From: Streptomyces solicavernae
GTDB lineage: Bacteria > Actinomycetota > Actinomycetes > Streptomycetales > Streptomycetaceae
NCBI RefSeq assembly: GCF_029968095.1
Contig: NZ_JASCIR010000005.1
Location: 124,001 to 188,000, forward strand
DNA length: 64,000 nucleotides
Direction of reading: 5' to 3'
Shown: in pieces, positions 19,041 through 26,890 of the stretch
Numbering within the stretch: position 1 is the stretch's first letter
Layout of the letters: the number at the start of each line of letters is the position of its first letter
Notes under the pieces: model-generated
Database searches by the model: none
Seen by the model: only the letters and a program-made list of their open reading frames with translations
Told to the model about the DNA's origin: nothing
Translations under genes and position numbers: made by a program

Positions 19041-19175
19041 CCGCTGCCCACGCCGGACCGACCCTACGGCCAGGTTTTCCGGACAACGGCCTCCGAGGCG
19101 GTCGTACGGGCCGCATTTGACGCGATTCTGACGCGGGGATGCGGGGGCGTATGGGTACGGGTGCGGGCGTACGGC

Positions 19176-19210
19176 AACGGGCCGCACCCCATGCCGGGGT
19201 GCGGCCCGTT
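19176..19210 (-). terminator. Hairpin terminator of the thioesterase-dut-DUF3710 operon
   Basis: A perfect 15-base-pair stem (AACGGGCCGCACCCC against GGGGTGCGGCCCGTT) with a 5-base loop, starting 15 bases past the DUF3710 stop. It isolates that operon from kdpD, which is read in the same direction further on. Confidence 0.75.
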
Positions 19211-19225
19211 CATGCTGCCTGTCGG

Positions 19226-20002
19226 CTAGCGAACCTCGGTGATCTCCGGGCCACGGGCAAGCTGGCCCATCCCGCCGGAGAACCGGGACTCCTCCTGGTT
19301 CTCCTCCTTGACGCCGCCCTCGGCCACCATCTGCGCGTCGTCCGGCAGCTTCAGGACGATCGGGTCGCGGGGCGCCATCGGGCCGTCGCCGCGGACGATC
19401 ACGGTGTCCCGGAGGATCTGCTCCAGGAGTCCCGCGGCCTCGGGCTGCACCGCGCCCTGCCCGGAGATCACACCGCGCAGGAACCAGCGCGGCCCGTCGA
19501 CGCCGACGAACCGCACGACCTGCACGCCGCCCTTGCCGTCCGGCAGCTGCACCGGCACCTGCGCGCGCAGCTCCCAGCCGAGGGGGCCCTCGACCTCGTC
19601 GATGACCCCGCCCTGCTGGGTGATGCCGGAGGCGATCTCCTCGCGGACCTCGCCCCAGATGCCCTCGCGCTTGGGGGCGGCGAACGCCTGCAGCTGTACG
19701 GCGCTGTCGCGCAGGACCACGGTGGCCGCGACGATCGCGTCGCCCGCGACCTCCACGCGCAGCTCCATGCCCTCGACGCCGGGCACGAAGATGCCGCCCA
19801 GGTCGACCCGGCCCTCGCCGGGCTCGCGCACCTCGGAGATGTCCCAGGGTCCGTCGGGGCGGGGGGCCGGCGGCAGGTTCGTGCGCTGCGGCTCGTCCTG
19901 CTCCGTCTCGTCCCCCGTGCTCACGCCCTCGGCGACCTGCCCGGCCTCGCCGGCCGCGCCGTCGCCGTCGGCGGCGTCACTCTTCTTGCGACGTCCGAAC
20001 AC
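19226..20002 (-). CDS. DUF3710 domain protein
   Basis: 258 residues from a GTG preceded by GGAAGGA. The N-terminus is basic then acidic (FGRRKKSD, DETEQDEPQR). The DUF3710 core starts at GPWDISEVREPGEGRVDLGG and contains VVRFVGVDGPRWFLRGVISG and the family end ARGPEITEVR. Widespread in actinobacteria next to dut, function unknown. It begins one base after the dut stop, so the two are co-translated. No signal peptide or membrane segment is visible, which suggests a cytosolic protein. Confidence 0.85.
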   Translation of the reverse strand: MFGRRKKSDAADGDGAAGEAGQVAEGVSTGDETEQDEPQRTNLPPAPRPDGPWDISEVREPGEGRVDLGGIFVPGVEGMELRVEVAGDAIVAATVVLRDSAVQLQAFAAPKREGIWGEVREEIASGITQQGGVIDEVEGPLGWELRAQVPVQLPDGKGGVQVVRFVGVDGPRWFLRGVISGQGAVQPEAAGLLEQILRDTVIVRGDGPMAPRDPIVLKLPDDAQMVAEGGVKEENQEESRFSGGMGQLARGPEITEVR

Positions 20003-20003
20003 G

Positions 20004-20549
20004 TCACTGTCCTTCCCGGTCGGATACGACCGAAGCGTATCGATTCCCGCCCTGTTGCCCACCCGTGTTGCCGTCCACAGCGGCATGCCCCCCGGTGGAC
20101 CCGAAGCCCCCCTCGGCCCGCGCCGATGCGGGAAGCTCCGCGACCTCGTGGAAGCGGACCCTCTCGACCTGCTGGACGACGAGCTGGGCAATCCGGTCGA
20201 AGCGCTCGAACCGCACGGGCTCGCGCGGATCGAGGTTCACGACGATCACCTTGATCTCTCCACGGTACCCGGCATCAACCGTCCCCGGGGCATTCACCAG
20301 AGCGACACCGCAGCGCGCGGCAAGCCCCGATCGCGGGTGCACGAAGGCCGCGTACCCCTCGGGCAGTGCGACGGCCACCCCGGTGGGCAGCACCGCCCGC
20401 TCCCCCGGGGCGAGCTCGACGGCCTGCGTGGTGCACAGATCCGCCCCGGCGTCCCCGGGCTGCGCATAGCTCGGAAGCGGTACGTCCGGGTCCAGGCGCT
20501 TGAGCTGTACGTCGACGGGGATGCCGCCGGTACCGGGTGCGGGGGTCAC
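20004..20549 (-). CDS. dut: dUTP diphosphatase (trimeric dUTPase)
   Basis: 181 residues from a GTG. It hydrolyses dUTP to dUMP and pyrophosphate, keeping uracil out of DNA and feeding dTMP synthesis. The motifs are in order: AGADLCTT (1), [12 protein letters not shown] (2), [17 protein letters not shown] (3, catalytic Asp and substrate Tyr), RIAQLVVQ (4) and the P-loop-like [12 protein letters not shown] (5). After motif 5 there is a Gly/Gln-rich tail of about 25 residues. The GTG overlaps the thioesterase TGA by four bases. Confidence 0.96.
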   Translation of the reverse strand: MTPAPGTGGIPVDVQLKRLDPDVPLPSYAQPGDAGADLCTTQAVELAPGERAVLPTGVAVALPEGYAAFVHPRSGLAARCGVALVNAPGTVDAGYRGEIKVIVVNLDPREPVRFERFDRIAQLVVQQVERVRFHEVAELPASARAEGGFGSTGGHAAVDGNTGGQQGGNRYASVVSDREGQ

Positions 20550-21130
20550 GGGTTCACCTCGAAGGCGCGGGCACGCCGGAGCTGGTCCGGGTCGTCCATG
20601 GCGGCCTTGATCTCCTCGGGCCGGCCGTTCTCGATGAAGTGGTCGACCTTGACCTCGATGAACAGGGCGTCCGCGCGGACCGCGACCGGCCCCTCCGGAC
20701 CGCCGAGCCGGCCGGTGGCCGTCGAGTAGATCTTCCGCCCGGCGACGGCGGTGACCTCGGCATCGAGGTGCAGCACCGTGCCCACCGGCACCGGCCGCAC
20801 GAAGTCGGTCTCAAGCCGGCCGGTCACGGCGATCACGCGCAGCAGCCAGTTCAGGGAGCCGAGGGTCTCGTCCAGGGCGGTGGCGAGCACGCCGCCGTGC
20901 GCGAGCCCTGGGGCGCCCTGATGCTCGGGCTTGACGGTGAACTCCGCGCGGAGGGCGACCCCTTCGGCGGCGCGCGCCTCCAGGTGCAGCCCGTGCGGCT
21001 GCCCGTGCCCGCAGCCGAAGCAGTACTCGTAGTGCGCGCCGAGCAGCTCGCCGGGCGCCGGAGCATCGGGGTGCCGCACCGGCCGGGTCGCGTCGTCCGG
21101 GGGCGTCAACGAAGGTGTACGTCCACTCAC
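20546..21130 (-). CDS. PaaI-family hotdog thioesterase
   Basis: 194 residues from the GTG at 21130. The hotdog fold is recognisable from [16 protein letters not shown], then [19 protein letters not shown] (His-Gly-Gly and the catalytic acidic residue) and [17 protein letters not shown]. The group hydrolyses acyl-CoA thioesters; the substrate is unknown. First gene of a coupled operon with dut and DUF3710. The distance to the divergent DUF3093 gene is only 57 bases, so both promoters must sit in that gap. Confidence 0.83.
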   Translation of the reverse strand: MSGRTPSLTPPDDATRPVRHPDAPAPGELLGAHYEYCFGCGHGQPHGLHLEARAAEGVALRAEFTVKPEHQGAPGLAHGGVLATALDETLGSLNWLLRVIAVTGRLETDFVRPVPVGTVLHLDAEVTAVAGRKIYSTATGRLGGPEGPVAVRADALFIEVKVDHFIENGRPEEIKAAMDDPDQLRRARAFEVNP

Positions 21131-21187
21131 AGGCGCAGACCTTACCCGCGCCGCCCGAGAACCGGGCACCGTGCCAAGCTTGACGCC

Positions 21188-21649
21188 ATGCAGCTCTCCG
21201 CCGAAATCTACGACGAACGCCTCACCGCACCCCGTTCCTGGTGGGTCATCACCGCTCTGATCGGGCTTTCGGGCGGTCTGATTCTCCTGCCGCTCGGCCC
21301 GCTGCCGATGCTCGGCGGCCTGATCGGCGCGGCCGCTCTCGCGGCGGTGGGGGTCTCCTCGTACGGTTCGGCGCGGATCCGCGTGGTGGCGGACTCGCTG
21401 GTCGCGGGCGACGCCCGGCTGCCGCTCTCGGCGCTCGGCGCGCCGGAGGTCCTGGACCCCGAGGAGGCCCGGGCCTGGCGCTCGCACAAGGCCGACCCGC
21501 GCGCTTTCATGCTGCTGCGCAGCTATGTGCCGACGGCGGTCCGGGTGCCGGTGACGGACGAGCAGGACCCGACGCCGTACCTGTATCTGTCGACGCGGAA
21601 CCCGCAGGGGCTGGCGGCGGCGCTGGCGTCGGAACCGGCGTCCGGCTGA
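21188..21649 (+). CDS. DUF3093 family membrane protein
   Basis: 153 residues. After a short N-terminus (MQLSAEIYDERLTAPRSW) come two membrane helices (about residues 20-60: ITALIGLSGGLILLPL, MLGGLIGAAALAAVGV). A soluble domain follows with IRVVADSLVAGDARLPLSAL and the closing YLYLSTRNPQGLAAAL, both typical of DUF3093. Function unknown; the family is actinobacterial and lies next to dut in Streptomyces. The stop codon runs straight into a cluster of 18-base repeats. Confidence 0.85.
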   Translation: MQLSAEIYDERLTAPRSWWVITALIGLSGGLILLPLGPLPMLGGLIGAAALAAVGVSSYGSARIRVVADSLVAGDARLPLSALGAPEVLDPEEARAWRSHKADPRAFMLLRSYVPTAVRVPVTDEQDPTPYLYLSTRNPQGLAAALASEPASG

Positions 21650-21652
21650 GGA

Positions 21653-21742
21653 CTCACGTGACGGTGAGGTCTCACGTGACGGTGAGGTCTCACGTGACGG
21701 GGAAGCTGAAGGCTCACGTGACGGGGAAATCTCACGTGACGG
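21653..21742. repeat. Five copies of CTCACGTGACGG in 18/24-base spacing
   Basis: CTCACGTGACGG starts at 21653, 21671, 21689, 21713 and 21731, the linkers being close variants of GGTGAGGT or GGAAA. Each unit contains the palindrome CACGTG. The array fills almost the whole gap between two convergent genes. No stem-loop terminator was seen there. Confidence 0.85.
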
Positions 21743-21751
21743 GGAAACGGC

Positions 21752-22828
21752 TCAGCTGCCGAGTTCCTTCGGCTGCTCCTCCGGCTTCGGCAGTTCGAGC
21801 GGCGGGAGGTCTTCGAGGGCGTCCCAGGGAACCTGCTGCTTGCGCAGGTCCTTGCGCACCTTCTCGGCGAGCTTGCTGGTCTCGCGGCGATTCACGACCG
21901 CGCCGACGGCGGCGCCGACCATGAACGGCATCAGGTTCGGAAGGTTCTTGACCATCCGCTTGGTGATCTGCTGGCGCAGCTCGCGCTTCAGCTGGCCGCC
22001 GAGCGCCGCGTTGATCGACATCGGCTTGGCCACGTCGATCCCGCGCTCGTCCGACCAGGAGTGCAGGTAGGCCGCGCTGCGGTCCTTGAGGTTGCCCGGC
22101 GGGCGCTGCCCGTAGACCTCGTGCAGCTCGGCGACGAGCTTCAGCTCGACCGCGGCCACACCGGTGATCTCGGCGGCCAGTTCGGCGGGCATCGCGGGCG
22201 GTACGGGCAGCATCGCGGCCGCACCCACACCCGCGCCGACGGTCGAGGTGGCGTTGCGGGCGCCCGCCACCAGCTTGTCGGCGATCTGCTCGGGCCCGAG
22301 GCCCGGGAACTGCTTGCGCAGGGTCGCCAGATCCCGCACCGGGACCCGCGGCGCGTTGTCGATGATGCGGTCGGCGAGGTAGCCGATGCCGGCCTTGGCG
22401 CTCTGGCCGCCCTTCAGCACGCCGGCCCTGGCGCTCCGGCCGCCCTTGCGTACGCCGTCCTTGATGGCGGTGAGACGTCCGGCGTCGGCCGGGGTCCCGT
22501 CCGTCGTTGTCGCCACGACGCCCGTCGTCGTCGCCACGACGCCCGTCGTCGTCGCCACGTCGCCCGTCGTCGTCGCCACGTCGCCCGTCGCTGTCGCCAC
22601 GTCCGTCGCGGCCGCCCCGTCGGGAACGTCCGTCGCTTCCGTCGCATCGCGAACGTCCGTCACGGCCGTCGCGTCGGGAACGTCCGTCGCGGCCGCAGCT
22701 TCGAGCGAGGCCTGGGGGCCTCGCTCGTCGTCACGTGCGCGGTCGAGCGGGCTGCCGCCGGTGGCCGGGCCACCGGTTGCGGACCGCTTCCGGAAGAACC
22801 GCTTCCGGGGCGGGGTCGAGCCTGTCAC
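21752..22828 (-). CDS. Conserved actinobacterial protein, unassigned, with N-terminal repeat region
   Basis: 358 residues from a GTG. Residues 1-25 are basic (PPRKRFFRKRS). About 40-115 are low-complexity with near-repeats of DVATTTG and VVATTTG, encoded by 21-base tandem repeats. The rest is a folded domain: LADRIIDNAPRVPVRDLATL, FPGLGPEQIADKLVAGA, a hydrophobic VGAGVGAAAMLPVP segment, AELAAEITGVAAVELKLVAE, and near the end LPNLMPFMVGAAVGAVVNRR, probably membrane-associated. I do not recognise a named family. The DUF4193 gene lies 14 bases upstream on the same strand, so they are likely co-transcribed. Confidence 0.75.
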   Translation of the reverse strand: MTGSTPPRKRFFRKRSATGGPATGGSPLDRARDDERGPQASLEAAAATDVPDATAVTDVRDATEATDVPDGAAATDVATATGDVATTTGDVATTTGVVATTTGVVATTTDGTPADAGRLTAIKDGVRKGGRSARAGVLKGGQSAKAGIGYLADRIIDNAPRVPVRDLATLRKQFPGLGPEQIADKLVAGARNATSTVGAGVGAAAMLPVPPAMPAELAAEITGVAAVELKLVAELHEVYGQRPPGNLKDRSAAYLHSWSDERGIDVAKPMSINAALGGQLKRELRQQITKRMVKNLPNLMPFMVGAAVGAVVNRRETSKLAEKVRKDLRKQQVPWDALEDLPPLELPKPEEQPKELGS

Positions 22829-22842
22829 GGCCGACCCCCGCC

Positions 22843-23139
22843 TCAGTCGCAGTCGCGGCAGATCGGCTGGCCGTTCTTCTCACGGGCCAGCTGGCTGCGG
22901 TGGTGTACGAGGAAGCAGCTCATGCAGGTGAACTCGTCCTGCTGCTTGGGCAGGACGCGAACGGCCAGCTCCTCGTTGGAGAGGTCCGCGCCGGGCAGTT
23001 CCATGCCCTCCGCGGCCTCGAACTCGTCTACGTCGACGGACGAGGTCGACTTGTCGTTCCGGCGGGCCTTCAGTTCTTCAAGGCTGTCCGAGTCGACGTC
23101 GTCGTCGGTCTTGCGTGGGGTGTCGTAATCCGTTGCCAT
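22843..23139 (-). CDS. DUF4193 family protein
   Basis: 98 residues. The start MATDYDTPRKTDDD is the DUF4193 signature. The middle is acidic (DVDEFEAAEGMELPGADLS). Four cysteines in two pairs close the protein (FTCMSCFLVHHRSQ ... PICRDCD), a likely small zinc-binding ribbon. Strictly actinobacterial, function unknown; the zinc ribbon and acidity would suit interaction with the transcription or translation machinery, which is inference. GGGGAGAG lies 8 bases before the ATG. Confidence 0.9.
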   Translation of the reverse strand: MATDYDTPRKTDDDVDSDSLEELKARRNDKSTSSVDVDEFEAAEGMELPGADLSNEELAVRVLPKQQDEFTCMSCFLVHHRSQLAREKNGQPICRDCD

Positions 23140-23531
23140 TGTCGCTCTCCCCCTCTGGGTGTCTGCGGTGTCTCCAGCGCACGTAACGCGTGAGAGGCCG
23201 GACTTGTGCCCGACCCGAGGCGGAGATTTTGCCTCACATCAAGGTCTGTTACTCAATCGACACCCAACCGCACCCCTGAAGGGGCGACCGGCTTGGATGG
23301 CGATCGGGACCGTACACGGTCCGTTTGCCGCACTACACGGGTGCCACCCCGTGTACTTCCCGTGATTCAGACCCCTGAAAACCCGGATTTTCCAGGCTTT
23401 CCGGTGGTCAGAGCGATCACGGAGAGTAGATGGCCGGAGATTCGCCTCTGTGATCGATTCCACACGGATTTCCGGGGATCAGGTCCCGAAAATTCCGCTC
23501 AAAGCGAACATGACGAATCCGCAGCAGCATC
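23140..23531. other. Gene-free stretch between cutS and the DUF4193 gene
   Basis: No gene seen. It should contain the DUF4193 promoter. Two dyads stand out: GGACCGTACACGGTCC (23307-23322, perfect) and TACACGGG ... CCCGTGTA (23334-23355, 6-base loop). Either could be an operator or the end of the cut transcript. Confidence 0.5.
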
Positions 23532-24779
23532 TCAGACAGGCAGGGTGACTCGCATCACGAGACCACCCCCCTCGCGCGGCTCCGCGATGATACGGCCTCC
23601 GTGGGCGCGGGCCACCGAGCGGGCGATGGACAGGCCGAGGCCCACTCCCTTGTCGCTCCCGGTCCGCTCCGTACGCAGCCGCCGGAACGGCTCGAAGAGG
23701 TTGTCGATCTCGTACGCCGGGACGACGGGTCCGGTGTTCGAGACGAGCAGGACCGCCTGGCCTTCCTTCACCTCGGTCCTGACCTCGACCCAGCCTCCCT
23801 CGGGCACGTTGTACCGCACGGCGTTCTGCACCAGGTTCAAGGCGATCCGCTCAAGCAGGACGCCGTTGCCCTGCACCACCGCGAGGCCGCGCTCGCCCCG
23901 GATCTCCACGCCCTTCCCCTCGGCCTCGGCCCGCACCTGGTCGATGGCGCGCGAGGCGACCTCGGCGATGTCGACGGGCCCCCGCTCCACGATCTGGTTG
24001 TCGCTGCGGGCGAGCAGCAGCAGCCCCTCGACCAGCTGCTCGCTGCGCTCGTTGGTGGAGAGCAGCGTCTTGCCGAGCTGCTGCAGCTCGGCGGGCGCAC
24101 CGGGGTCGGACAGATGCACCTCCAGGAGCGTGCGGTTGATCGCCAGGGGCGTGCGGAGCTCGTGCGAGGCGTTGGCGACGAACCGCTGCTGGGCCGTGAA
24201 GGCGCGCTCCAGGCGGTCCAGCATCTCGTCGAAGGTGTCGGCGAGCTCCTTCAACTCGTCGTCCGGGCCGTCCAGTTCGATGCGCCGGGACAGGTCCGAG
24301 CCAGCCACGCGGCGGGCGGTGCGGGTGATCCGGCCGAGCGGCGAGAGCACCCGGCCGGCCATCGCGTACCCGAAGGCGAAGGCGATCACGCTGAGGCCGA
24401 GCAGGGCGAGCAGCGAACGGCTGAGCAGGTCGTCGAGGGCCTTCTGGCGCTGGTGGTTCAGGCAGGCGTTCAGCGCGGCGTTGAACTGGTCCTGGCTGCC
24501 GGTGGCGGCGACCAGGTTGGGGCACGTCTCGCTGTAGACCTTGACCTCGCTGCCTTCCATGATCTTGAAGGGCAGCTCGTTGCCCACATGGACGGCCTGG
24601 GCCGCGAGCAGGTAGATGATCGAGAGCAGCAGGATCCCGGCGATCAGGAACATGCCGCCGTACAGCAGGGTGAGCCTTATGCGGATGGTGGGGCGCAGCC
24701 ACGGGAACGGCGGCTCCGGCCGGTCCGGGGCATACGCCGGTTTCGGAGGCGCGGGGGGCGGCGCCGGGGTCGAGGCCAT
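23532..24779 (-). CDS. cutS: CutS sensor histidine kinase
   Basis: 415 residues. A Pro-rich N-terminus is followed by TM1 (about 35-60), an extracytoplasmic loop of about 60 residues holding two cysteines (ETCPNLV and NACLNHQ), TM2 (about 120-145), HAMP, HisKA with FVANASHELRTPLAINR, and HATPase with LNLVQNAVRYNVPEGG and GVGLGLSIAR. Length, domain order and the paired loop cysteines match Streptomyces CutS, implicated in the response to secretion stress. cutR ends 7 bases upstream, so they form one transcript. Confidence 0.93.
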   Translation of the reverse strand: MASTPAPPPAPPKPAYAPDRPEPPFPWLRPTIRIRLTLLYGGMFLIAGILLLSIIYLLAAQAVHVGNELPFKIMEGSEVKVYSETCPNLVAATGSQDQFNAALNACLNHQRQKALDDLLSRSLLALLGLSVIAFAFGYAMAGRVLSPLGRITRTARRVAGSDLSRRIELDGPDDELKELADTFDEMLDRLERAFTAQQRFVANASHELRTPLAINRTLLEVHLSDPGAPAELQQLGKTLLSTNERSEQLVEGLLLLARSDNQIVERGPVDIAEVASRAIDQVRAEAEGKGVEIRGERGLAVVQGNGVLLERIALNLVQNAVRYNVPEGGWVEVRTEVKEGQAVLLVSNTGPVVPAYEIDNLFEPFRRLRTERTGSDKGVGLGLSIARSVARAHGGRIIAEPREGGGLVMRVTLPV

Positions 24780-24786
24780 GGAGGGA

Positions 24787-25440
24787 TCAGATCCGGTATC
24801 CGGAGCCGGGCACGGTGACGATGACGGCGGGTTCGCCGAGCTTGCGGCGCAGCGTCATCACGGTCACGCGCACCACGTTGGTGAACGGGTCGGTGTTCTC
24901 GTCCCAGGCCTTCTCCAGGAGCTGCTCGGCCGAGACGACGGCGCCCTCGCTGCGCATCAGCACTTCCAGTACGGCGAACTCCTTCGGCGCGAGCTGGATC
25001 TCCTTGCCGTCCCGGAAGACCTCGCGGCGGTTGGGGTCCAGCTTGATGCCGGAGCGCTCCAGGACGGGCGGGAGCGCCACCGTCGTACGCCGGCCGAGGG
25101 CGCGCACGCGCGCGGTGAGCTCGGTGAACGCGAAGGGCTTGGGGAGGTAGTCGTCGGCGCCGAGCTCCAGGCCTTCCACGCGGTCGCTGACGTCGCCGGA
25201 GGCGGTGAGCATCAGGACGCGGGTGGGCATGCCGAGCTCGACGATCTTGCGGCAGACGTCGTCCCCGTGGACGAGGGGGAGGTCGCGGTCGAGCACCACG
25301 ACGTCGTAGTCGTTCACGCCGATGCGTTCCAGGGCGGCCGCGCCGTCGTACACGACGTCGACCGCCATGGCCTCCCGGCGCAGTCCGGTGGCCACCGCAT
25401 CGGCGAGCAGCTGCTCGTCCTCGACGACGAGTACGCGCAC
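24787..25440 (-). CDS. cutR: CutR response regulator
   Basis: 217 residues from the GTG at 25440, chosen for the GGAAGGA about 8 bases before it and for placing the first receiver strand (VRVLVVEDE) at the N-terminus. The receiver has EDE, phospho-acceptor Asp in VVVLDRDLPLVHG and K in YLPKPFAFTEL. An OmpR-type winged helix follows (LAPKEFAVLEVLMRS; NVVRVTVMTLRRKLG). Read with cutS. A long upstream extension of this frame to 25791 is not protein-like. Confidence 0.93.
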   Translation of the reverse strand: MRVLVVEDEQLLADAVATGLRREAMAVDVVYDGAAALERIGVNDYDVVVLDRDLPLVHGDDVCRKIVELGMPTRVLMLTASGDVSDRVEGLELGADDYLPKPFAFTELTARVRALGRRTTVALPPVLERSGIKLDPNRREVFRDGKEIQLAPKEFAVLEVLMRSEGAVVSAEQLLEKAWDENTDPFTNVVRVTVMTLRRKLGEPAVIVTVPGSGYRI

Positions 25441-25747
25441 GTCTTCTGTCCTTCCGCTTGGCCCTTGCCGGGCAGGCTTGATCACGAGTGGTGTGAGCCC
25501 CTCCATCCTGCCTCTTTCGGCCATAAACCGGCCGTAAGGCGGTCGCACGAACGTGGAATTCCGGGATTCGGGCGCGAGTTGAGGTTTCCGTCGAACCGAG
25601 CCTGGGGAGGACGACTCCACACCCGCGATCACTCTTTGCATGTGGCACGCCACGGCGCAGCCCCGCAGGCTGCGACAGACGTGATCGCCCCTTCCCGAGG
25701 GCACACCCCGTGCCACCGACCACGACCCACGACGAGGGGGCGCAACC
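25441..25747. other. Divergent regulatory region between cutR and a small gene
   Basis: 307 bases, less GC-rich than the genes. No coding sequence was seen. It must contain the leftward cutRS promoter and the rightward promoter of the 53-residue gene. No operator could be assigned by eye. Confidence 0.45.
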
Positions 25748-25909
25748 ATGGACGCATTCACCGCAGGGCTCCTGCACCGCATAAAGACCACCGAGTCCGA
25801 CCTTTCGCAGGCTCGCGCGGACGGCGACGACTTCCTCGTGGAGGTCGAGGAGGCCGAGCTCGACGACCTGCGCCGCCTCGCGGCTGAGCACGGCGTGCAG
25901 GTCGCCTGA
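25748..25909 (+). CDS. Small acidic protein divergent from cutR
   Basis: 53 residues: MDAFTAGLLHRIKTTESDL, then alternating helix-forming stretches (VEVEEAELDDLRRLAAEHG) and a stop. It starts behind GAGGGGG, uses Streptomyces-like codons (nearly all G or C at the third base) and ends ahead of a very strong terminator. These three signs support a real gene, although it is short. Predicted as two amphipathic helices; no Cys and no membrane segment. Function unknown. Divergence from cutR suggests shared control and should be noted in CutR studies. Confidence 0.7.
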   Translation: MDAFTAGLLHRIKTTESDLSQARADGDDFLVEVEEAELDDLRRLAAEHGVQVA

Positions 25910-25935
25910 GACCGTTCACGCTCCGTTCACCCGTT

Positions 25936-25998
25936 CCGTACGCGAAGTCCGTGCGGAAGTCCGAACGAAGCCGTACGCGAAGTCCGTACGCGAAGTCC
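25936..25998. repeat. CCGTACGCGAAGTCC repeated three times
   Basis: Exact 15-base copies begin at 25936, 25971 and 25984 (the last two overlap by two bases), with a degenerate copy between the first and second. They lie between the small gene's stop and its terminator. Confidence 0.7.
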
Positions 25999-26002
25999 AG
26001 CC

Positions 26003-26045
26003 AGCGAAGAGCCCCGGCACCTCCCAGGTGCCGGGGCTCTTCGCT
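26003..26045. terminator. Long bidirectional hairpin terminator
   Basis: A perfect 20-base-pair stem (26003-26022 with 26026-26045) and a three-base CCC loop; the core is GAGCCCCGGCACCT. It separates the rightward small gene from the leftward inositol monophosphatase gene and can serve both. Confidence 0.85.
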
Positions 26046-26058
26046 GTCTGCGCGGGGC

Positions 26059-26877
26059 TCAGTCGTGCCAGGCGCCCAGCTCGTCCAGCTTGCCCTGCAG
26101 GGTCTCGAAGAGGCCGGGCGGCGCGGCCACGGTCAGCTCGGTCGACAGCTCCTCGCCGGGCCGGCCGCCGACGAGGGCGCCCGCCTCCCGCGCGATGAGC
26201 TCTCCGGCGGCGTAGTCCCAGGGGTTGAGGCCGCGCTCGTAGTACGCGTCGAGGCGGCCGCAGGCCACGTCGCACAGGTCGATGGCCGCCGAGCCGCCGC
26301 GGCGGATGTCGCGGACCTGCGGGATCAGCTGCCGGACCACCTCGGCCTGGCGGATCCGGCGCTCCTCGCGGTAGCCGAAGCCGGTGCCGAGCAGGGCCTG
26401 GCCGAAGGCGGGCGCGGCGCCGGCCTTCAGCGGCTGCTCGCCGACGTACGCGCCCTCGCCGAGACAGGCCCGGAAGGTCTCGCCCTGCATCGGCACGTGC
26501 ACGACGCCGACGACGGTCTCGCCGTCCTTGCGGGCGGCGATGGACACGGCCCAGGCGGGGCGGCCGTAGAGGTAGTTGACCGTGCCGTCGATGGGGTCGA
26601 TGACCCACTGAACGCCGGTGGTGCCCTCGACGCTGGCGCCCTCCTCTCCGAGGAAGCCGTCGTCGGGCCGGTGGTCGCCGAGGTAGCCGGTGATCAGCTT
26701 CTCGGAGGCGATGTCCATCTCGGTGACTACGTCGACGGCACTGGTCTTGGTGGCGGCCACGCCGAGGTCCGCGGGGCGGCCGTCGCGCAGGAACGCGCCC
26801 GCGCGCTCGGCGGCGGCGACGGCCAGGTCGAGGAGTTCGGCCTGCAAGGCCTGCGATGCCTGCAACTGCTGGGTCAC
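26059..26877 (-). CDS. Inositol monophosphatase family protein
   Basis: 272 residues from a GTG. Mg2+-dependent phosphatase fold with LGEEGA, the metal-binding WVIDPIDGTVNYLYG (DPIDGT) and the C-terminal LNPWDYAAGELIAREAGA. The family hydrolyses inositol 1-phosphate or related sugar phosphates; a histidinol-phosphate or 3'-phosphoadenosine role cannot be ruled out. It lies 13 bases after the ferrochelatase on the same strand, so they are one operon ending at the hairpin 26003-26045. Confidence 0.9.
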   Translation of the reverse strand: MTQQLQASQALQAELLDLAVAAAERAGAFLRDGRPADLGVAATKTSAVDVVTEMDIASEKLITGYLGDHRPDDGFLGEEGASVEGTTGVQWVIDPIDGTVNYLYGRPAWAVSIAARKDGETVVGVVHVPMQGETFRACLGEGAYVGEQPLKAGAAPAFGQALLGTGFGYREERRIRQAEVVRQLIPQVRDIRRGGSAAIDLCDVACGRLDAYYERGLNPWDYAAGELIAREAGALVGGRPGEELSTELTVAAPPGLFETLQGKLDELGAWHD

Positions 26878-26890
26878 GGTGGGGAGTTCC

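Noticed and set aside
21653..21742. CRISPR array
   Set aside because: Units of 12 bases with 6- or 12-base linkers and no unique spacers; no cas genes in the window.
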